In this document: one piece after another, positions 1-10,282 of the stretch
Position numbering within the stretch: position 1 is the first letter of the stretch
How the letters are laid out: the number at the start of each line of letters is the position of its first letter
Origin: Saccharomyces paradoxus
Lineage: Eukaryota; Ascomycota; Saccharomycetes; Saccharomycetales; Saccharomycetaceae
DNA: 64,000 bases
Assembly (NCBI RefSeq): GCF_002079055.1
Contig: NC_047500.1
Location: 310,001-374,000, forward strand
Direction: 5' to 3'
The notes under the pieces: model-generated
What the model was told of the DNA's origin: nothing
Databases searched by the model: none
What the model saw: only the letters and a program-made list of their open reading frames with translations
Position numbers and translations under genes: made by a program

Positions 1-3000
1 GAACTCACCGCAAAATATGATCAGACTGGAGAATTTAAAGCTTAAGGAACCGTCAAGAATACGAGCTATGCATTTACATAAACGCCTTAAAGGTTGCCTG
101 ATTTTGGTGTCAGAGGGACAGAACGAGGGAGAATATGAATCGTTTATATGTAACCCCTTCGTTAAAATTTCATCTCCTTCCAAAAACATTCCCAAAGATC
201 TCACTAAGCAAAACTCTCTCCCCTCTTTACAAAGACTGTTTCCCTATCCCGAGAGTAGTTTCACCAAGCTCTGCTTCGAAGCCCTTAAGTATATTACTTC
301 ACCTGCATTCAATATCTCATTTATATTTCTATGGCAATTTGCATATTCGATACTTCCTTCAAAGGTTAGTAATGGAGTTGGGTGTTCGAAAATAGAGCAT
401 GATGCCTTTTCACTGGTTCTTTCACTACTGATTCTGCCGATACCTAGCTTTTCTGCTCAAGAGTATAACGAGTATAAAGAAATATATGAACACGACCTAT
501 TTCATCAACTAAAGCAGGATTCAGAAATAACAAGTTCTGTACTACCAAGAATTGTTATTGGATTGCATTTGATACGGGAGGAATACTCCTTGAATGTCCT
601 GTGTCGCAATGAACACGCATTGTTGGGACAGTTTCTCAGTTTCGCTACTGCCGCTATGGGCTGGCCTGATTTATGGCAATCATATTATGTACCCAAAATA
701 GATTCAGAATCTAAAACTTTTCTACATCCAAGGGAACAAAACTCCACTTTCTTTCATCCATTAGATGAGCCGCCATCGATTACCAAGTCATTGTATAGTA
801 TAACTGAGAACAGTTCAATACCATTATGTCCGTTCATTAGTTTTTCGAGACTTGCCGCAACGGATACACAGGTTGAATTGCGCATTACTCCAAGAAGTTT
901 CAAAATCTTGGGCTTATATGAACTCGTGCACTCTCCCAATTTTTTACCAGATTATATTTTGGGTATCCTTTCCAGCCTGAAAGTAGATAAAAATGAGTTA
1001 CAAACGTATCCTTTAGGCATTTTGTTTCCATTACAGAACATTTTGAGAATCCTGGAAGATAAACTATCTGAGGTAAGAGATAACCTGGAGTTGTTAGATA
1101 GGGCCGATTTACAAAGGTGCAGTGCCATTATCAATAGTATAAGAAATGATTCCAAAGAAGTCATCAAAAGAGGCGAAAGAGATAGCTCTATGTTGTACAA
1201 AGTTCCACTCGCCAAAAATAGAAGCTGTTCGTCTAAGAAGCCCAGTGACATATATACGGTATTATCTGAGATTGTGAAAAGCGCAAGTCAAGTTCCACTA
1301 GATGGATCAGCTATGAGGATGTCGAACATTCAGGATGATGAAGATATTGATGAAGGGCGGTCTCTCAAATTAAATGCAGGACTGATCTTTTCAGAAGATA
1401 AAAGGTTTACTCATGTCGTATCATTACTAGCTTATTATAGGCCCACCCAAACCCAATTTTTTACCACCAAGACCGAATATGCCCAGATACTAGCTCAAAA
1501 GAAATATTTTGCTAAAATTATGGCCTTAAGAACGTGTACAAATGGTGTCGGCTGGGGCGCAGTAGCATATGCAACAGAAAAGCCCATATCTACCCAAAAA
1601 TGGATTGTTCAACCTCTCAACTTAATTTCAATGTTTCCTGATGACACAAAGATAACCGTAAAAGTCCCAGAAGATATAGGACACGATGTTGTGGAGTGGG
1701 GGCAATTTCATGCCGGTGTTAGCTCCGGTCTCCGTATTTCAAAGAAGGCAACTGGGATAACGGGTAGTTGGATTGCATTTAATAAACCAAAAGAATTGGA
1801 CGCTTATCATGGTGGTTTTCTTCTTGGGCTAGGACTTAGTGGACATCTGAAGAATCTAGAAGAATGGCACATATACAATTACTTAAGCCCCAGAAATACT
1901 CATATAAGTATTGGGTTACTTTTGGGGATGAGTTCAAGTATGAAGGGCAGTATGGACTCGAAACTAGTCAAAGTTATTAGTGTACATCTAGTGGCCTTTC
2001 TGCCTAGCGGGTCTAGCGATTTGAACATAGATCTAAAACTGCAGACTGCTGGTATCATAGGTATGGGTATGTTATATCTCAACTCAAGGCATAAGCGAAT
2101 GAGTGATTCAATTTTCGCACAGCTAGTATCATTGCTCAATCTCAATGATGAAATGATTGCTGATGAAGAATATCGATTAGCAGCGGGTATATCGCTCGGT
2201 CTTATCAACTTGGGGGCTGGTCAGACGAAATTGAGAAAATGGGATTCATCCTTGCTAAGTCTGGGGGACTACCTGCCCGAAGATGTTTATGATACTAATG
2301 ATGTTGAAGAAAACATGATGTACGAAGATCTGACTACGAAGCTATTGGAGATCATCACTAGTACATATGATATAGAGAACGATTGGATACCAGAGAATTC
2401 GCAAATCGGCGCAGTGATTGCAATTATGTTTTTGTTTTTGAAGTCGAACAATTTTGAAATTTCCAATGTACTGAAAGTTGACTTGAAGAAAATCTTAAAA
2501 GCAAATATTAGTAATCGCCCTGAATTATTAATGTACAGAGAATGGGCGTCCAATATGATTTTATGGGATTTTATGGGCGATGATTTATCGTTCATCATGA
2601 AAGATGTCGATATTGGAGGAAAATTTAGTGAACTTAATACCGACTTACTCCCCATATATTATACTATGGCGGGAAGAATTTTAGCCATGGGTATTAGATT
2701 TGCCTCTACTGGAAACTTGAAAATTCGCAATGTTCTTCTTTCTCTCGTTGATAAGTTTCTGCCGTTTTATCAATACCCAGGAAAACAGAATCTTGACTTT
2801 CGGTTGACAATTTCTGTTATTAACGTTTTAACCAATGTCATTATTGTATCTTTGAGCATGGTTATGTGTGCTAGTGGTGATTTGGAAGTTTTGAGGAGGG
2901 TCAAATATCTACATGAAGTTGTATCTGGTCCATATTCAGACTTATTTCAGGTAATTCCTAGTTCTAAAAATAATGGTTCGGGTGTAACACACGCGAGTTC

Positions 3001-3922
3001 GAACACTAACAGGTCCGGAAATAGTGACCATTATGAGAGAATTGATGAAACAGCTGCTTCTCTCGATGATGAAAGGTCGATAAATGGCAGTGACATTAGT
3101 GATCCAACAGCATTTTTAGAAGACAAAAAGGATATGGATGATCATTACGGTAAGTTTCTTTCAACAAATCTTGCACTAGGTTTTCTTTTCCTTGGGTCTG
3201 GGCAATACGCTCTTAATACTTCTACTTTAGAATCTATCGCCTTCTTAAGTATGTCTGTTTTACCCATATATGCAACACCACATCCCTTACAAGAATTGAA
3301 GCACTTTTGGAGCATGGCTGTAGAACCTCGTTGCCTTGTTATAAAGGATATTTTCACCGGTGATGCAGTAAACAACGTTCCTATTGAATTAGTGGTTGAG
3401 GAAGACATTGAAAAAGAAGAAGTGATAAAAGAGATGTCAACACCCTGTCTACTTCCCGATTTTTCCAAGATCAAATCTATCAGCGTAAAAATGCATAGTT
3501 ACTTTCCGTTAGAAATTAACTTCACTAAGGGCTACTCAGCTTCTGATTTTTTTAGTGGTGGTACAATTATTTATATACAAAGAAAATCCGAAAGTATTTT
3601 TGAGGACAAAGCTTCTTTTAGAAACGTAGAAGATATTCACGTTGCACTCAAGAGAAAAGCAACAGGATCCAAAGACTATTCAAAGTTAAACTTAAAAACC
3701 GAACAAGGAAATGCTCCCTCTTCACAACTTGTTGAAAGTTTGGGTATTCAAGATTTGACAATGGTGGAACTCGATACTATTTTGAATACGGAAAATAACA
3801 CAGCATTAACTGATTCTGAATCTTATAATTTAGGTTTGCTCTGTTCAGATAGAAACAGCGGAGATATTTTGGATTGCCAGCTCGAATTGTGGTATAAAAG
3901 CTTTGGACCGCATGTTGAATAA
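1..3922 (+). CDS. APC1: Anaphase-promoting complex subunit 1, 3' part
   Basis: Open reading frame entering from the left edge (first full codon at base 2), 1306 codons plus stop; the 5' part of the gene lies outside. Recognised as the scaffold subunit Apc1 of the APC/C ubiquitin ligase, whose S. cerevisiae protein is about 1750 residues, so roughly the C-terminal three quarters is present. Visible support is the Gly/Ala/Leu-rich proteasome-cyclosome (PC) repeats at about window residues 600-770 (GGFLLGLGLSGHLKNL, TAGIIGMGMLYL, LAAGISLGLINLGAG) and a further one near residue 1050 (NLALGFLFLGSGQ). A Ser/Asn-rich acidic linker lies near residues 990-1045. In the APC/C, Apc1 joins the platform to the TPR arms and drives cyclin and securin destruction. 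It is convergent with PSD1, with about 300 bp between the stops. Confidence 0.96.
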   Translation, partial: NSPQNMIRLENLKLKEPSRIRAMHLHKRLKGCLILVSEGQNEGEYESFICNPFVKISSPSKNIPKDLTKQNSLPSLQRLFPYPESSFTKLCFEALKYITSPAFNISFIFLWQFAYSILPSKVSNGVGCSKIEHDAFSLVLSLLILPIPSFSAQEYNEYKEIYEHDLFHQLKQDSEITSSVLPRIVIGLHLIREEYSLNVLCRNEHALLGQFLSFATAAMGWPDLWQSYYVPKIDSESKTFLHPREQNSTFFHPLDEPPSITKSLYSITENSSIPLCPFISFSRLAATDTQVELRITPRSFKILGLYELVHSPNFLPDYILGILSSLKVDKNELQTYPLGILFPLQNILRILEDKLSEVRDNLELLDRADLQRCSAIINSIRNDSKEVIKRGERDSSMLYKVPLAKNRSCSSKKPSDIYTVLSEIVKSASQVPLDGSAMRMSNIQDDEDIDEGRSLKLNAGLIFSEDKRFTHVVSLLAYYRPTQTQFFTTKTEYAQILAQKKYFAKIMALRTCTNGVGWGAVAYATEKPISTQKWIVQPLNLISMFPDDTKITVKVPEDIGHDVVEWGQFHAGVSSGLRISKKATGITGSWIAFNKPKELDAYHGGFLLGLGLSGHLKNLEEWHIYNYLSPRNTHISIGLLLGMSSSMKGSMDSKLVKVISVHLVAFLPSGSSDLNIDLKLQTAGIIGMGMLYLNSRHKRMSDSIFAQLVSLLNLNDEMIADEEYRLAAGISLGLINLGAGQTKLRKWDSSLLSLGDYLPEDVYDTNDVEENMMYEDLTTKLLEIITSTYDIENDWIPENSQIGAVIAIMFLFLKSNNFEISNVLKVDLKKILKANISNRPELLMYREWASNMILWDFMGDDLSFIMKDVDIGGKFSELNTDLLPIYYTMAGRILAMGIRFASTGNLKIRNVLLSLVDKFLPFYQYPGKQNLDFRLTISVINVLTNVIIVSLSMVMCASGDLEVLRRVKYLHEVVSGPYSDLFQVIPSSKNNGSGVTHASSNTNRSGNSDHYERIDETAASLDDERSINGSDISDPTAFLEDKKDMDDHYGKFLSTNLALGFLFLGSGQYALNTSTLESIAFLSMSVLPIYATPHPLQELKHFWSMAVEPRCLVIKDIFTGDAVNNVPIELVVEEDIEKEEVIKEMSTPCLLPDFSKIKSISVKMHSYFPLEINFTKGYSASDFFSGGTIIYIQRKSESIFEDKASFRNVEDIHVALKRKATGSKDYSKLNLKTEQGNAPSSQLVESLGIQDLTMVELDTILNTENNTALTDSESYNLGLLCSDRNSGDILDCQLELWYKSFGPHVE

Positions 3923-4224
3923 TGCAAAGCTTGAGAATATTTATCTGAGTATATAAGGCTAGTTCTAAAAGATTCCAAAACTGAAGTAAGGAGTAAATTA
4001 CTTTTTGTATAACCTAGTTCAGAAAACGCATATATGTCGAGCACGACTACATGGCTAGAAATTTCCCAGACGAACATCCGTAATTCTAAAAGTTACATTT
4101 AACAAATCTAATCTGAAAAATATAGTGTAAAATTCTATATATCTTCAGAAGAAGAAATGAAATCAAAGTGCGCGGATAATAATATATACAGCAAGATAAA
4201 TGCTAATCTTACATATGATTCTTT
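3923..4224. other. Convergent APC1/PSD1 intergenic region
   Basis: About 300 bp of AT-rich sequence between two converging stop codons. It must hold both 3' ends. I see no gene or strong regulatory motif. Confidence 0.6.
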
Positions 4225-5730
4225 TTATTTTCGATCCCTATTTCCAATTATGCCTAATTCCTGTCCCATCTTAACCTTATCACCAACCTTAACCTCAAAT
4301 TGAAATTTAGTGGGAGCCTCAAAACAAAGTACAACAGTACTACCCAATTCAAAGCCTCCCATTTCTTCTCCCTTAACCAAAGGCATACCCCCCAATATCT
4401 TACTTGCATTCTCATACACTGCCTGGTAGCAGGTATGTGGTTCTAAATGTTTGTCACTCTTCGAATTTGTCACGAATTCTTGATCAAAATTTAGCTTAAT
4501 TGAACCAACATTTGTTGCGCCAACAGGAGTCATACTGAAAAATCCATACTTCCAACCGCCCAATAAAGCAACTCTTTCATTCAGGACAAAAAGATTAGGG
4601 AAGTTTCGTTGGAAATAAGGTGCCACAGAGAATAGATCACCTGGAAAATGACGGCGAACCCTACAAACCCAGTCGACTGGGGAGTGGAAATGATGGTAAT
4701 CGCCGGGTGCCAAATAAATGACGGCAAAGAAAAGTTCTGTATCATGAGGCTCTGAGCACGAAAATCCATTAGAAAAGTAGTTTAAAGAAAGCTGGCTCAA
4801 AAGATGCATGTTTTTGGACACGCTTGGTTTGAACTCTTGGACAGATTGGTCACCCTCATTTTTAAAATTGAGAAGAGGTTGTTCAGTATCTTCGGAACCA
4901 GCCAATTGTAACTTATTTACTCTGGCGAATTCTCTATGTTTTTCTTCATCAGAAGTCAAATCCAAACTAGATGCACTCTTTGACATCAGGGGGTGGGAAT
5001 GAGTACCAAGAAATTCTTTGATGGAATATGTCATTCCCTTGACTTGTTCGATTTCGCCAGTTTCAGAGTTAATGATACCAACTTGCAAGATCTTTCCATC
5101 ACTTGGAGAAGCTATAACATCTTCGCCTTGTGCTACTGGACGTGTGCCTGGTTTTATATTACGATAGAAAAATTCGGATAAATTTGCATAATGTGTCAAA
5201 TCAGGATCTTCCATTTCGTCCAAATTAACTCCGAATAGAAAAGAATATAACCTGTAACCCCATGGCCTAACCCAAATGGGTAATGTAAGAGAATTTACTT
5301 GACCCCATAGTCGAGACATTGCATTCAAGGGTAAAGTGGAATAGCAGAAAAAAAGCCAGTTATTGTTAAATATCTTAATTTTTCTTGTCCTTCTCCCCTT
5401 CTTACTCTCTGTAGCACCTTCTTCCTCCGTATTATCATTCCTTGAGACTAGTAGAATGGTTCCTAGAACAATAGTGAAACTAGTCAAAACAACCCACTTC
5501 ATAGAAACCTGTTTTCTCCCGCTATTTGCGGCAGCAGCTTTGGCACGATCCACAATCTCCCCAGAACTGCGTCGTTGCTGAACAAAAAGACGTGTGGAGA
5601 ACTTTCTATTCCATAGCACCGCGGTTCTATTTCTTAATTGCATTCTTGTAGAAAATTTCACAGCAGGCATCCTCCCCATGAGGAGTGTCCTTCCTTGCGC
5701 CAAGGCGTTCTTAACTGGCATAATTGACAT
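4225..5730 (-). CDS. PSD1: Mitochondrial phosphatidylserine decarboxylase proenzyme
   Basis: 501 codons. It makes phosphatidylethanolamine from phosphatidylserine in the mitochondrial inner membrane. The proenzyme cleaves itself in the LGST motif, seen at residues 462-465, to give the pyruvoyl alpha subunit from the serine. The N-terminus is Arg-rich and lacks acidic residues for about 55 residues, a mitochondrial presequence. One membrane segment lies at about 79-96 (KWVVLTSFTIVLGTILLVS), followed by the catalytic domain (PGDYHHFHSPVDW). The start is the ATG at 5730; the frame is open further upstream but only from a TTG. Length fits S. cerevisiae Psd1 (500). The C-terminal tail (GQELGIIGNRDRK) differs from the S288C protein I remember, one sign of a different species. 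Confidence 0.97.
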   Translation of the reverse strand: MSIMPVKNALAQGRTLLMGRMPAVKFSTRMQLRNRTAVLWNRKFSTRLFVQQRRSSGEIVDRAKAAAANSGRKQVSMKWVVLTSFTIVLGTILLVSRNDNTEEEGATESKKGRRTRKIKIFNNNWLFFCYSTLPLNAMSRLWGQVNSLTLPIWVRPWGYRLYSFLFGVNLDEMEDPDLTHYANLSEFFYRNIKPGTRPVAQGEDVIASPSDGKILQVGIINSETGEIEQVKGMTYSIKEFLGTHSHPLMSKSASSLDLTSDEEKHREFARVNKLQLAGSEDTEQPLLNFKNEGDQSVQEFKPSVSKNMHLLSQLSLNYFSNGFSCSEPHDTELFFAVIYLAPGDYHHFHSPVDWVCRVRRHFPGDLFSVAPYFQRNFPNLFVLNERVALLGGWKYGFFSMTPVGATNVGSIKLNFDQEFVTNSKSDKHLEPHTCYQAVYENASKILGGMPLVKGEEMGGFELGSTVVLCFEAPTKFQFEVKVGDKVKMGQELGIIGNRDRK

Positions 5731-6087
5731 GCTGGCCTTATTTTCCCTCTTCTTCAAAAATAAAGTACACGAAGGATTTAAGCGATCCGCTAACAAGTGG
5801 CTGAAGAGTCTTTAAAATGCTGTGTGTATCTCTAGGCTACTTCTTTGTGAGTTAACCGTTTTATATTATAGATGAAGAACAAATTTTCCACATGCTTGTG
5901 CCTGCTTTAGATGTCCCTTGACCTCGAAATTTGAAAAAACACCAAAAAGGTGCTAGGTTACCCTGCATGTGATCTTCTGAATTATATAGCGTATACAGAA
6001 GCAGAATGGTCGTATATGTACCAAGCCGCCAGTATATCAGCGGCATAGAATGTGCTACTTACGATGAGCGTGTGAATGTGATCGACA
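5731..6087. other. PSD1 promoter and FMP41 3' region
   Basis: 357 bp upstream of PSD1 (minus strand) and downstream of FMP41 (minus strand). It contains two CACATG/CATGTG E-boxes resembling inositol-response elements, annotated separately. No gene seen. Confidence 0.6.
5966..5975 (+). promoter_or_regulatory. Candidate Ino2-Ino4 element (UAS-INO-like)
   Basis: CATGTGATCT matches 8 of 10 positions of the CATGTGAAAT inositol-response consensus and lies about 240 bp upstream of the PSD1 ATG. A second E-box, TTTTCCACATG at 5884-5894, lies closer to the gene. Phospholipid genes are typically Ino2/Ino4 targets; use at this site is inferred. Confidence 0.45.
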
Positions 6088-6867
6088 TTATATTTCTCTA
6101 AATTCATATGGTCCCGGGCGATTTTCACATTCAAAGTTCATGTCGACAAGTTTGTCGTTATTCTGCAACAATTCACAATGAACACGGTCACCAGGTTTCA
6201 ACTCACCTACGCCCGCAGGTGTACCAGTCAAAATAATATCACCTGGTTCAAGGGATATCATGGTAGATATGTGTTGCAGGATTTTATGGAGTGGGTGCAA
6301 CATGAGGTCGGTGCCACCGTCTTGTCTTAATTGTCCGTTGACAAAGCATTTGACTCTGAAAATATCCTGTAAGTTCGATTTGTAGGATGAAAACTTCTCG
6401 CGGGAGACCATAGCAGAGATTGGCATGAAGGTATCAAAACCTTTGCTTATTGTCCAAGGTAGCCCCTTCTTTTTCGCTTCATCCTGCACATTTCTTGCCG
6501 TAAGATCCAATGCTAAAGCTACACCACTAATGGAGTCATACACTTCCTCGGGTTTCATCTTAATGACATTGGACAGATGTTTGTTCACAATCAATGCCAA
6601 TTCAATTTCGTGATGAACCTTTACACCACGTGGGATGAATATGGGTCCTGGATTAGTTCCGTCTTCATTTAGTCCATTAAAAGTCGAGTTTGCAGGTCTC
6701 GCAGTCTTGGCCAATGATGATGATAATGGCGTCACTATACTCGAGGTCGGTTTTAGGAAAAAAAATGGTTGTTTTGGAATTGAATTGTTCAGCTCTTTTA
6801 TATGCGCAGCGTAGTTACGCCCAATGCATACAATTTTTCTGGCTGCCTTCAGATAATTGTAACTCAT
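6088..6867 (-). CDS. FMP41: Mitochondrial fumarylacetoacetate hydrolase-family protein
   Basis: 259 codons from the ATG at 6867; an open extension upstream has no ATG. Belongs to the FAH/FAHD family: it opens with the hallmark KIVCIGRNYAAHIKEL and has the metal-binding HHEIELAL segment (His-x-Glu-x-Glu) near residue 85, then TGTPAGVGELKPGD near the C-terminus. The S. cerevisiae protein was found in mitochondrial proteomes. FAHD relatives act on short oxo-acids, and oxaloacetate tautomerase activity has been proposed for this group; I cannot settle the substrate from sequence. Length equals the S. cerevisiae protein. Confidence 0.93.
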   Translation of the reverse strand: MSYNYLKAARKIVCIGRNYAAHIKELNNSIPKQPFFFLKPTSSIVTPLSSSLAKTARPANSTFNGLNEDGTNPGPIFIPRGVKVHHEIELALIVNKHLSNVIKMKPEEVYDSISGVALALDLTARNVQDEAKKKGLPWTISKGFDTFMPISAMVSREKFSSYKSNLQDIFRVKCFVNGQLRQDGGTDLMLHPLHKILQHISTMISLEPGDIILTGTPAGVGELKPGDRVHCELLQNNDKLVDMNFECENRPGPYEFREI

Positions 6868-7476
6868 AGCGTTTTGGCGATTTCTTAGCGCTTCACTCAA
6901 TAGCTTTTAATGTATACCTATGTAGAAGGTTCTCTGGTGGAGGCGTTTTTCCTTATCAATTACACAACAGTTACAATCTCTTGAAACCGAACGAAAAAAG
7001 GTGAGGCCAGAGAAGCTATTAAAGAAAATAGCCGGAAAAAGAAATGCAAAAGAAAGAAAAGTCCTTTTAAAGTACGCATGAGCTGTTGACCTCAACATAT
7101 TGTGGAATTGCAGTAGTAAAAATCTATTATGTTTATAAGTGCAATGGGGAGGTGCTAAATTATAAAGGCACGCTCTATAAAGGATATATGTTGAAGGCAT
7201 TTACAGTAAGAAAACCTTTATTGTTGTTAATCAACAAAAGGAGACTTGCGCAGTTGACAACCTCCCCCTGGAAGGTGGAAACATGTTGAAATTTGAATCA
7301 GCTGTAGAAAAAAAAAATCTTGAAGTTACATAAATACAGAAAAAAGTGAGAAAATAAAAGGGATTTCTTCTTGAAAGGAACTTTATGGTGGAATATTTGC
7401 AATGAGAAAAGCGGATAGGTTGAAGAAAACGAAAGCTTCAAATAGGAGACGATTCTAAAATCTCGTCGCTATTTCG
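6868..7476. other. FMP41 promoter and SKO1 3' region
   Basis: 609 bp with A/T-rich stretches. I found no ORF with a convincing start and no strong motif. The half near 7320-7470 is the likely 3' UTR and terminator of SKO1. Confidence 0.5.
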
Positions 7477-9432
7477 TCAATTATTGTGAGGTAGAGTGGA
7501 AAGTACATCATGCTTATTAGTATCATGGGTATCGGGATTTGCACTTATTACCAATGGATTAGGAACAGAATAGCATGAGTTGATTATACTCTGTGTACTA
7601 TTTCCCACATTATTAGTAGCTGTGTTACTTTTGCTAATATTTGCTCCAGAGTTCAGTGAGTACTTTTTATCTAGAATTATTGGTCTTGAATTAATGGAAG
7701 GATATCCTGCGTTTTCATTTTTGACAACATTACTGTCCTTGTTGAAGCTGTCTTCCCGGCCATCCATATCGTCTCTTGGGTTTTTGCCTCCCCTTCGGTA
7801 AAAATTTGTTTCATATATTAATTGTTTCATGTTTGATAATACCGACATTGCGCTTGAATAATCACTTCTCGAAATACTACTTTCTAACAATGATAATAAA
7901 GATGTAGATGGTGATGACGATGATGATGATGATGACGATGGAGTTGACATATTCACATTAAATTGGGAATTCGAAGAGCTTGAGGGTATTATGCCGCACA
8001 GCTTCCCAACAACCTGGGTTAGATCATCATATTCTGATTCATAGAATTGTAGATCGTTTTCAATTTTCTTGATGTACTCTTTCTTTCTTTTCCTAAATTT
8101 AGAGGCTGCCACCCTATTCCTTTCCAGGAACTCTTTTCTCTTCCTCTCTTGTTCTTCAGTCTCATCGACTATTACGTTGTTTGAGATTTTGCTATTTTCG
8201 ACATCATCTTTTTGTGCTGGTGCAGTCGTGACTGTTGAGTTTTTTCTTGATATGGAGTTCTTCCTTGAAGCTTTAGAAGTGGAACTTGTACTAGACATCC
8301 TTCTTTTTCTTTTTCGTGTCTTGTTATTGAACTGGTCATTGTTCTCAAGTTGAGTTGACAAATGTTCATTCTCGTTGTGATTGTGAGTGGATTGCTCAAT
8401 GCCATTGAATTCTACTGGATTATCCATTTTCACAGCCGCTTTCGTTGAAGTATTTGGAGAAAAGTTGGAATTCCCGATGCTGTTGTTGACGGTAACATCT
8501 GTGATATTTGTTGATGGTGTCGATTTGTATCCCGGATTAGTCAAAACTCCAGCAGATGGTAGGTTTAGCAGAGAACTTAATCCCGGTGTAAGTGGTGTAC
8601 CATTTACAGTTGGGTGCATTATATTGACATGAGGGTGGTTCTCCATACTTCCATTCACTGTGACACTTTTGTTGACATTCTTACTGTTTGCAATGGTATT
8701 TTTATTAATTGAAGGCAACACGGGATAATTGTAAGATTGAGTAAGAATACCAGGTGTCAATCCGGTTCTGATATTAGACTCATTAGGTGTCAATCCAGAT
8801 TTAGACAAGTTTAATAAAAAACCGGGCATTTGTGAGTCGTTTGAAGGGAAGCCATTACTAGAACTATTGGCGGTGACATTTGAGTTTCGTGGTTGACGTA
8901 CTAACGAAGTCCCCGAAGGAGAAGAGCTGTTTGGATATAAAGATCCAGAAGTAGAAGAAAAACCTAATGCACTAGGGTTTGAATTAGAAGTTGAGGCAGA
9001 ATGTGAATTCTGATTGGGGTTCGAGCTTGAATTTGCCTGGTATAAAATAGAGGGAGAGAGAAGTAGGGGTGGTAATCTTTTGGACCCGCCTGGCGTGAGT
9101 ATAGGTGGCGATACTATGGTGGGTCTTTGTTGACCTGGCAAAAAGGTAGGTGAGTCTTTTTTCACCCCATTATTATTAGTATTATCTGCAACGGTTGAGT
9201 TCCCATTTTCTTCTGGAATACTGTTCAAACTATGAGTTGAACGTTGGGAATGTTGCGTTATCGTCGAGGTAGAATTATTTCGCGAAGTTTCCTTTGATTG
9301 AGATGGATGAGAGATTGTGCTTGGAAGTGACAAGGCCTTTTTGGAAGAGGCGAAGCTTTGTTCAAAAGGGTTGGGCTCTAAGTCAAAAGTTGAAACAATA
9401 CTCGGTTGCCTTGAACGTTCCTCGCTTGACAT
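7477..9432 (-). CDS. SKO1: bZIP repressor/activator of the osmotic stress response
   Basis: 651 codons from the ATG at 9432; a longer reading begins only at a TTG. An ATF/CREB-type bZIP factor that recruits Cyc8-Tup1 to CRE sites and is switched by the MAP kinase Hog1. The basic region (ERNRVAASKFRKRKKEYIKK) lies at about residues 430-450 and the short zipper follows to about 480. The N-terminal two thirds is Ser/Asn/Pro-rich with several SP/TP sites (TPGG, LTPG, TPSTN) of the kind Hog1 and PKA modify. A polyserine run after the zipper, encoded by TCA/TCG repeats near 7910-7940, is prone to length change. S. cerevisiae Sko1 is 647 residues, so this copy is slightly longer. Confidence 0.96.
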   Translation of the reverse strand: MSSEERSRQPSIVSTFDLEPNPFEQSFASSKKALSLPSTISHPSQSKETSRNNSTSTITQHSQRSTHSLNSIPEENGNSTVADNTNNNGVKKDSPTFLPGQQRPTIVSPPILTPGGSKRLPPLLLSPSILYQANSSSNPNQNSHSASTSNSNPSALGFSSTSGSLYPNSSSPSGTSLVRQPRNSNVTANSSSNGFPSNDSQMPGFLLNLSKSGLTPNESNIRTGLTPGILTQSYNYPVLPSINKNTIANSKNVNKSVTVNGSMENHPHVNIMHPTVNGTPLTPGLSSLLNLPSAGVLTNPGYKSTPSTNITDVTVNNSIGNSNFSPNTSTKAAVKMDNPVEFNGIEQSTHNHNENEHLSTQLENNDQFNNKTRKRKRRMSSTSSTSKASRKNSISRKNSTVTTAPAQKDDVENSKISNNVIVDETEEQERKRKEFLERNRVAASKFRKRKKEYIKKIENDLQFYESEYDDLTQVVGKLCGIIPSSSSNSQFNVNMSTPSSSSSSSSSPSTSLLSLLESSISRSDYSSAMSVLSNMKQLIYETNFYRRGGKNPRDDMDGREDSFNKDSNVVKNENAGYPSINSRPIILDKKYSLNSGANISKSNTATNNVGNSTQSIINSCYSVPNPLVISANPDTHDTNKHDVLSTLPHNN

Positions 9433-10282
9433 AATGATTGGACAGCGTGTAGAGACTAGGCAGATATATTTGGAATGCAAAATAGAAAAGAAAAGAATGA
9501 AATGAAAATAAAAACCACGAATTGATCCAGAAATTTATCAAAGAATAGAGGTCGGAAAAAGAGATAGGAATCCAGTAACTAGAGAAACACGTTTGAATAG
9601 TAAAGGATTTTTTTCGATAAGAAAAAACACAATTTACTTTTACGTTAAACCCCTTTGGTAGTAACTTTTCTGAGCTAAAACCACTCCTGAGTGTTGGCAG
9701 TGTAGCACCAAATTATTATGATTCTGGGTAATAAATTAGCCTCGCGTATTGGTAACCAAACTTGGTCCTTTTAACTGGTAATATATGCAGTTCGTTTCGA
9801 AAACCATCACCTAATGACTAAATCCATTCTATTCAGCCCAGTTAATTTTCGTGATTTTTCCCTTCGATTCTACTTTTTTTCTCTCTGGGACGAAGTTTGC
9901 AGGGTTATCGCTAGCGCGGTTAAGTACAACTTGGTGTATGAAGGTTTATAGAAAAAAAGCACAATGCCATTGGGATTAAAGTTCGGGATACCGGTATTGT
10001 CCCGTTTCTAATTAATACAGTATGTTTTCTATCTGGACATTTTATGGTGTTTTTTTTTTTAGTATCGTTTTTGTTTATGTTTAGGCGATATATTCATTTT
10101 TACACTAGCATATTAATATTGACGTAATGAAAAAAAAGGTAGCTGCATGAAAAACATTATATGGATCTTGGTTAATAAATTTCTTTTTTCTTACGATTGT
10201 CTTTTTTTTTTGGTATTTATTTTAACTTTATATATCTGTCTTAATTTTATAAATATTTATAACAATCCTTGGCGTAATGCAA
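9433..10282. other. SKO1 promoter, BNI5 3' region, possible replication origin
   Basis: 850 bp, very AT-rich in its right half (10020-10270), with long T runs. Apart from SKO1 promoter and BNI5 terminator function, it contains a near-match to the ARS consensus at 10073-10083, described separately. The 99-residue plus-strand ORF starting at 10147 runs into the BNI5 antisense and looks spurious. Confidence 0.5.
10073..10083 (+). other. Candidate ARS consensus sequence
   Basis: GTTTATGTTTA matches 10 of 11 positions of WTTTAYRTTTW (only the first base differs). The flanks are T-rich on one side, and the surrounding 250 bp is strongly AT-rich, as in yeast origins. I recall an origin near this interval in S. 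cerevisiae but could not check. Confidence 0.35.

Noticed and set aside
2287-2655. 122-codon antisense ORF inside APC1
   Set aside because: Fully opposite a conserved gene, no domain or signal; counterpart of a dubious S. cerevisiae ORF. A shadow.
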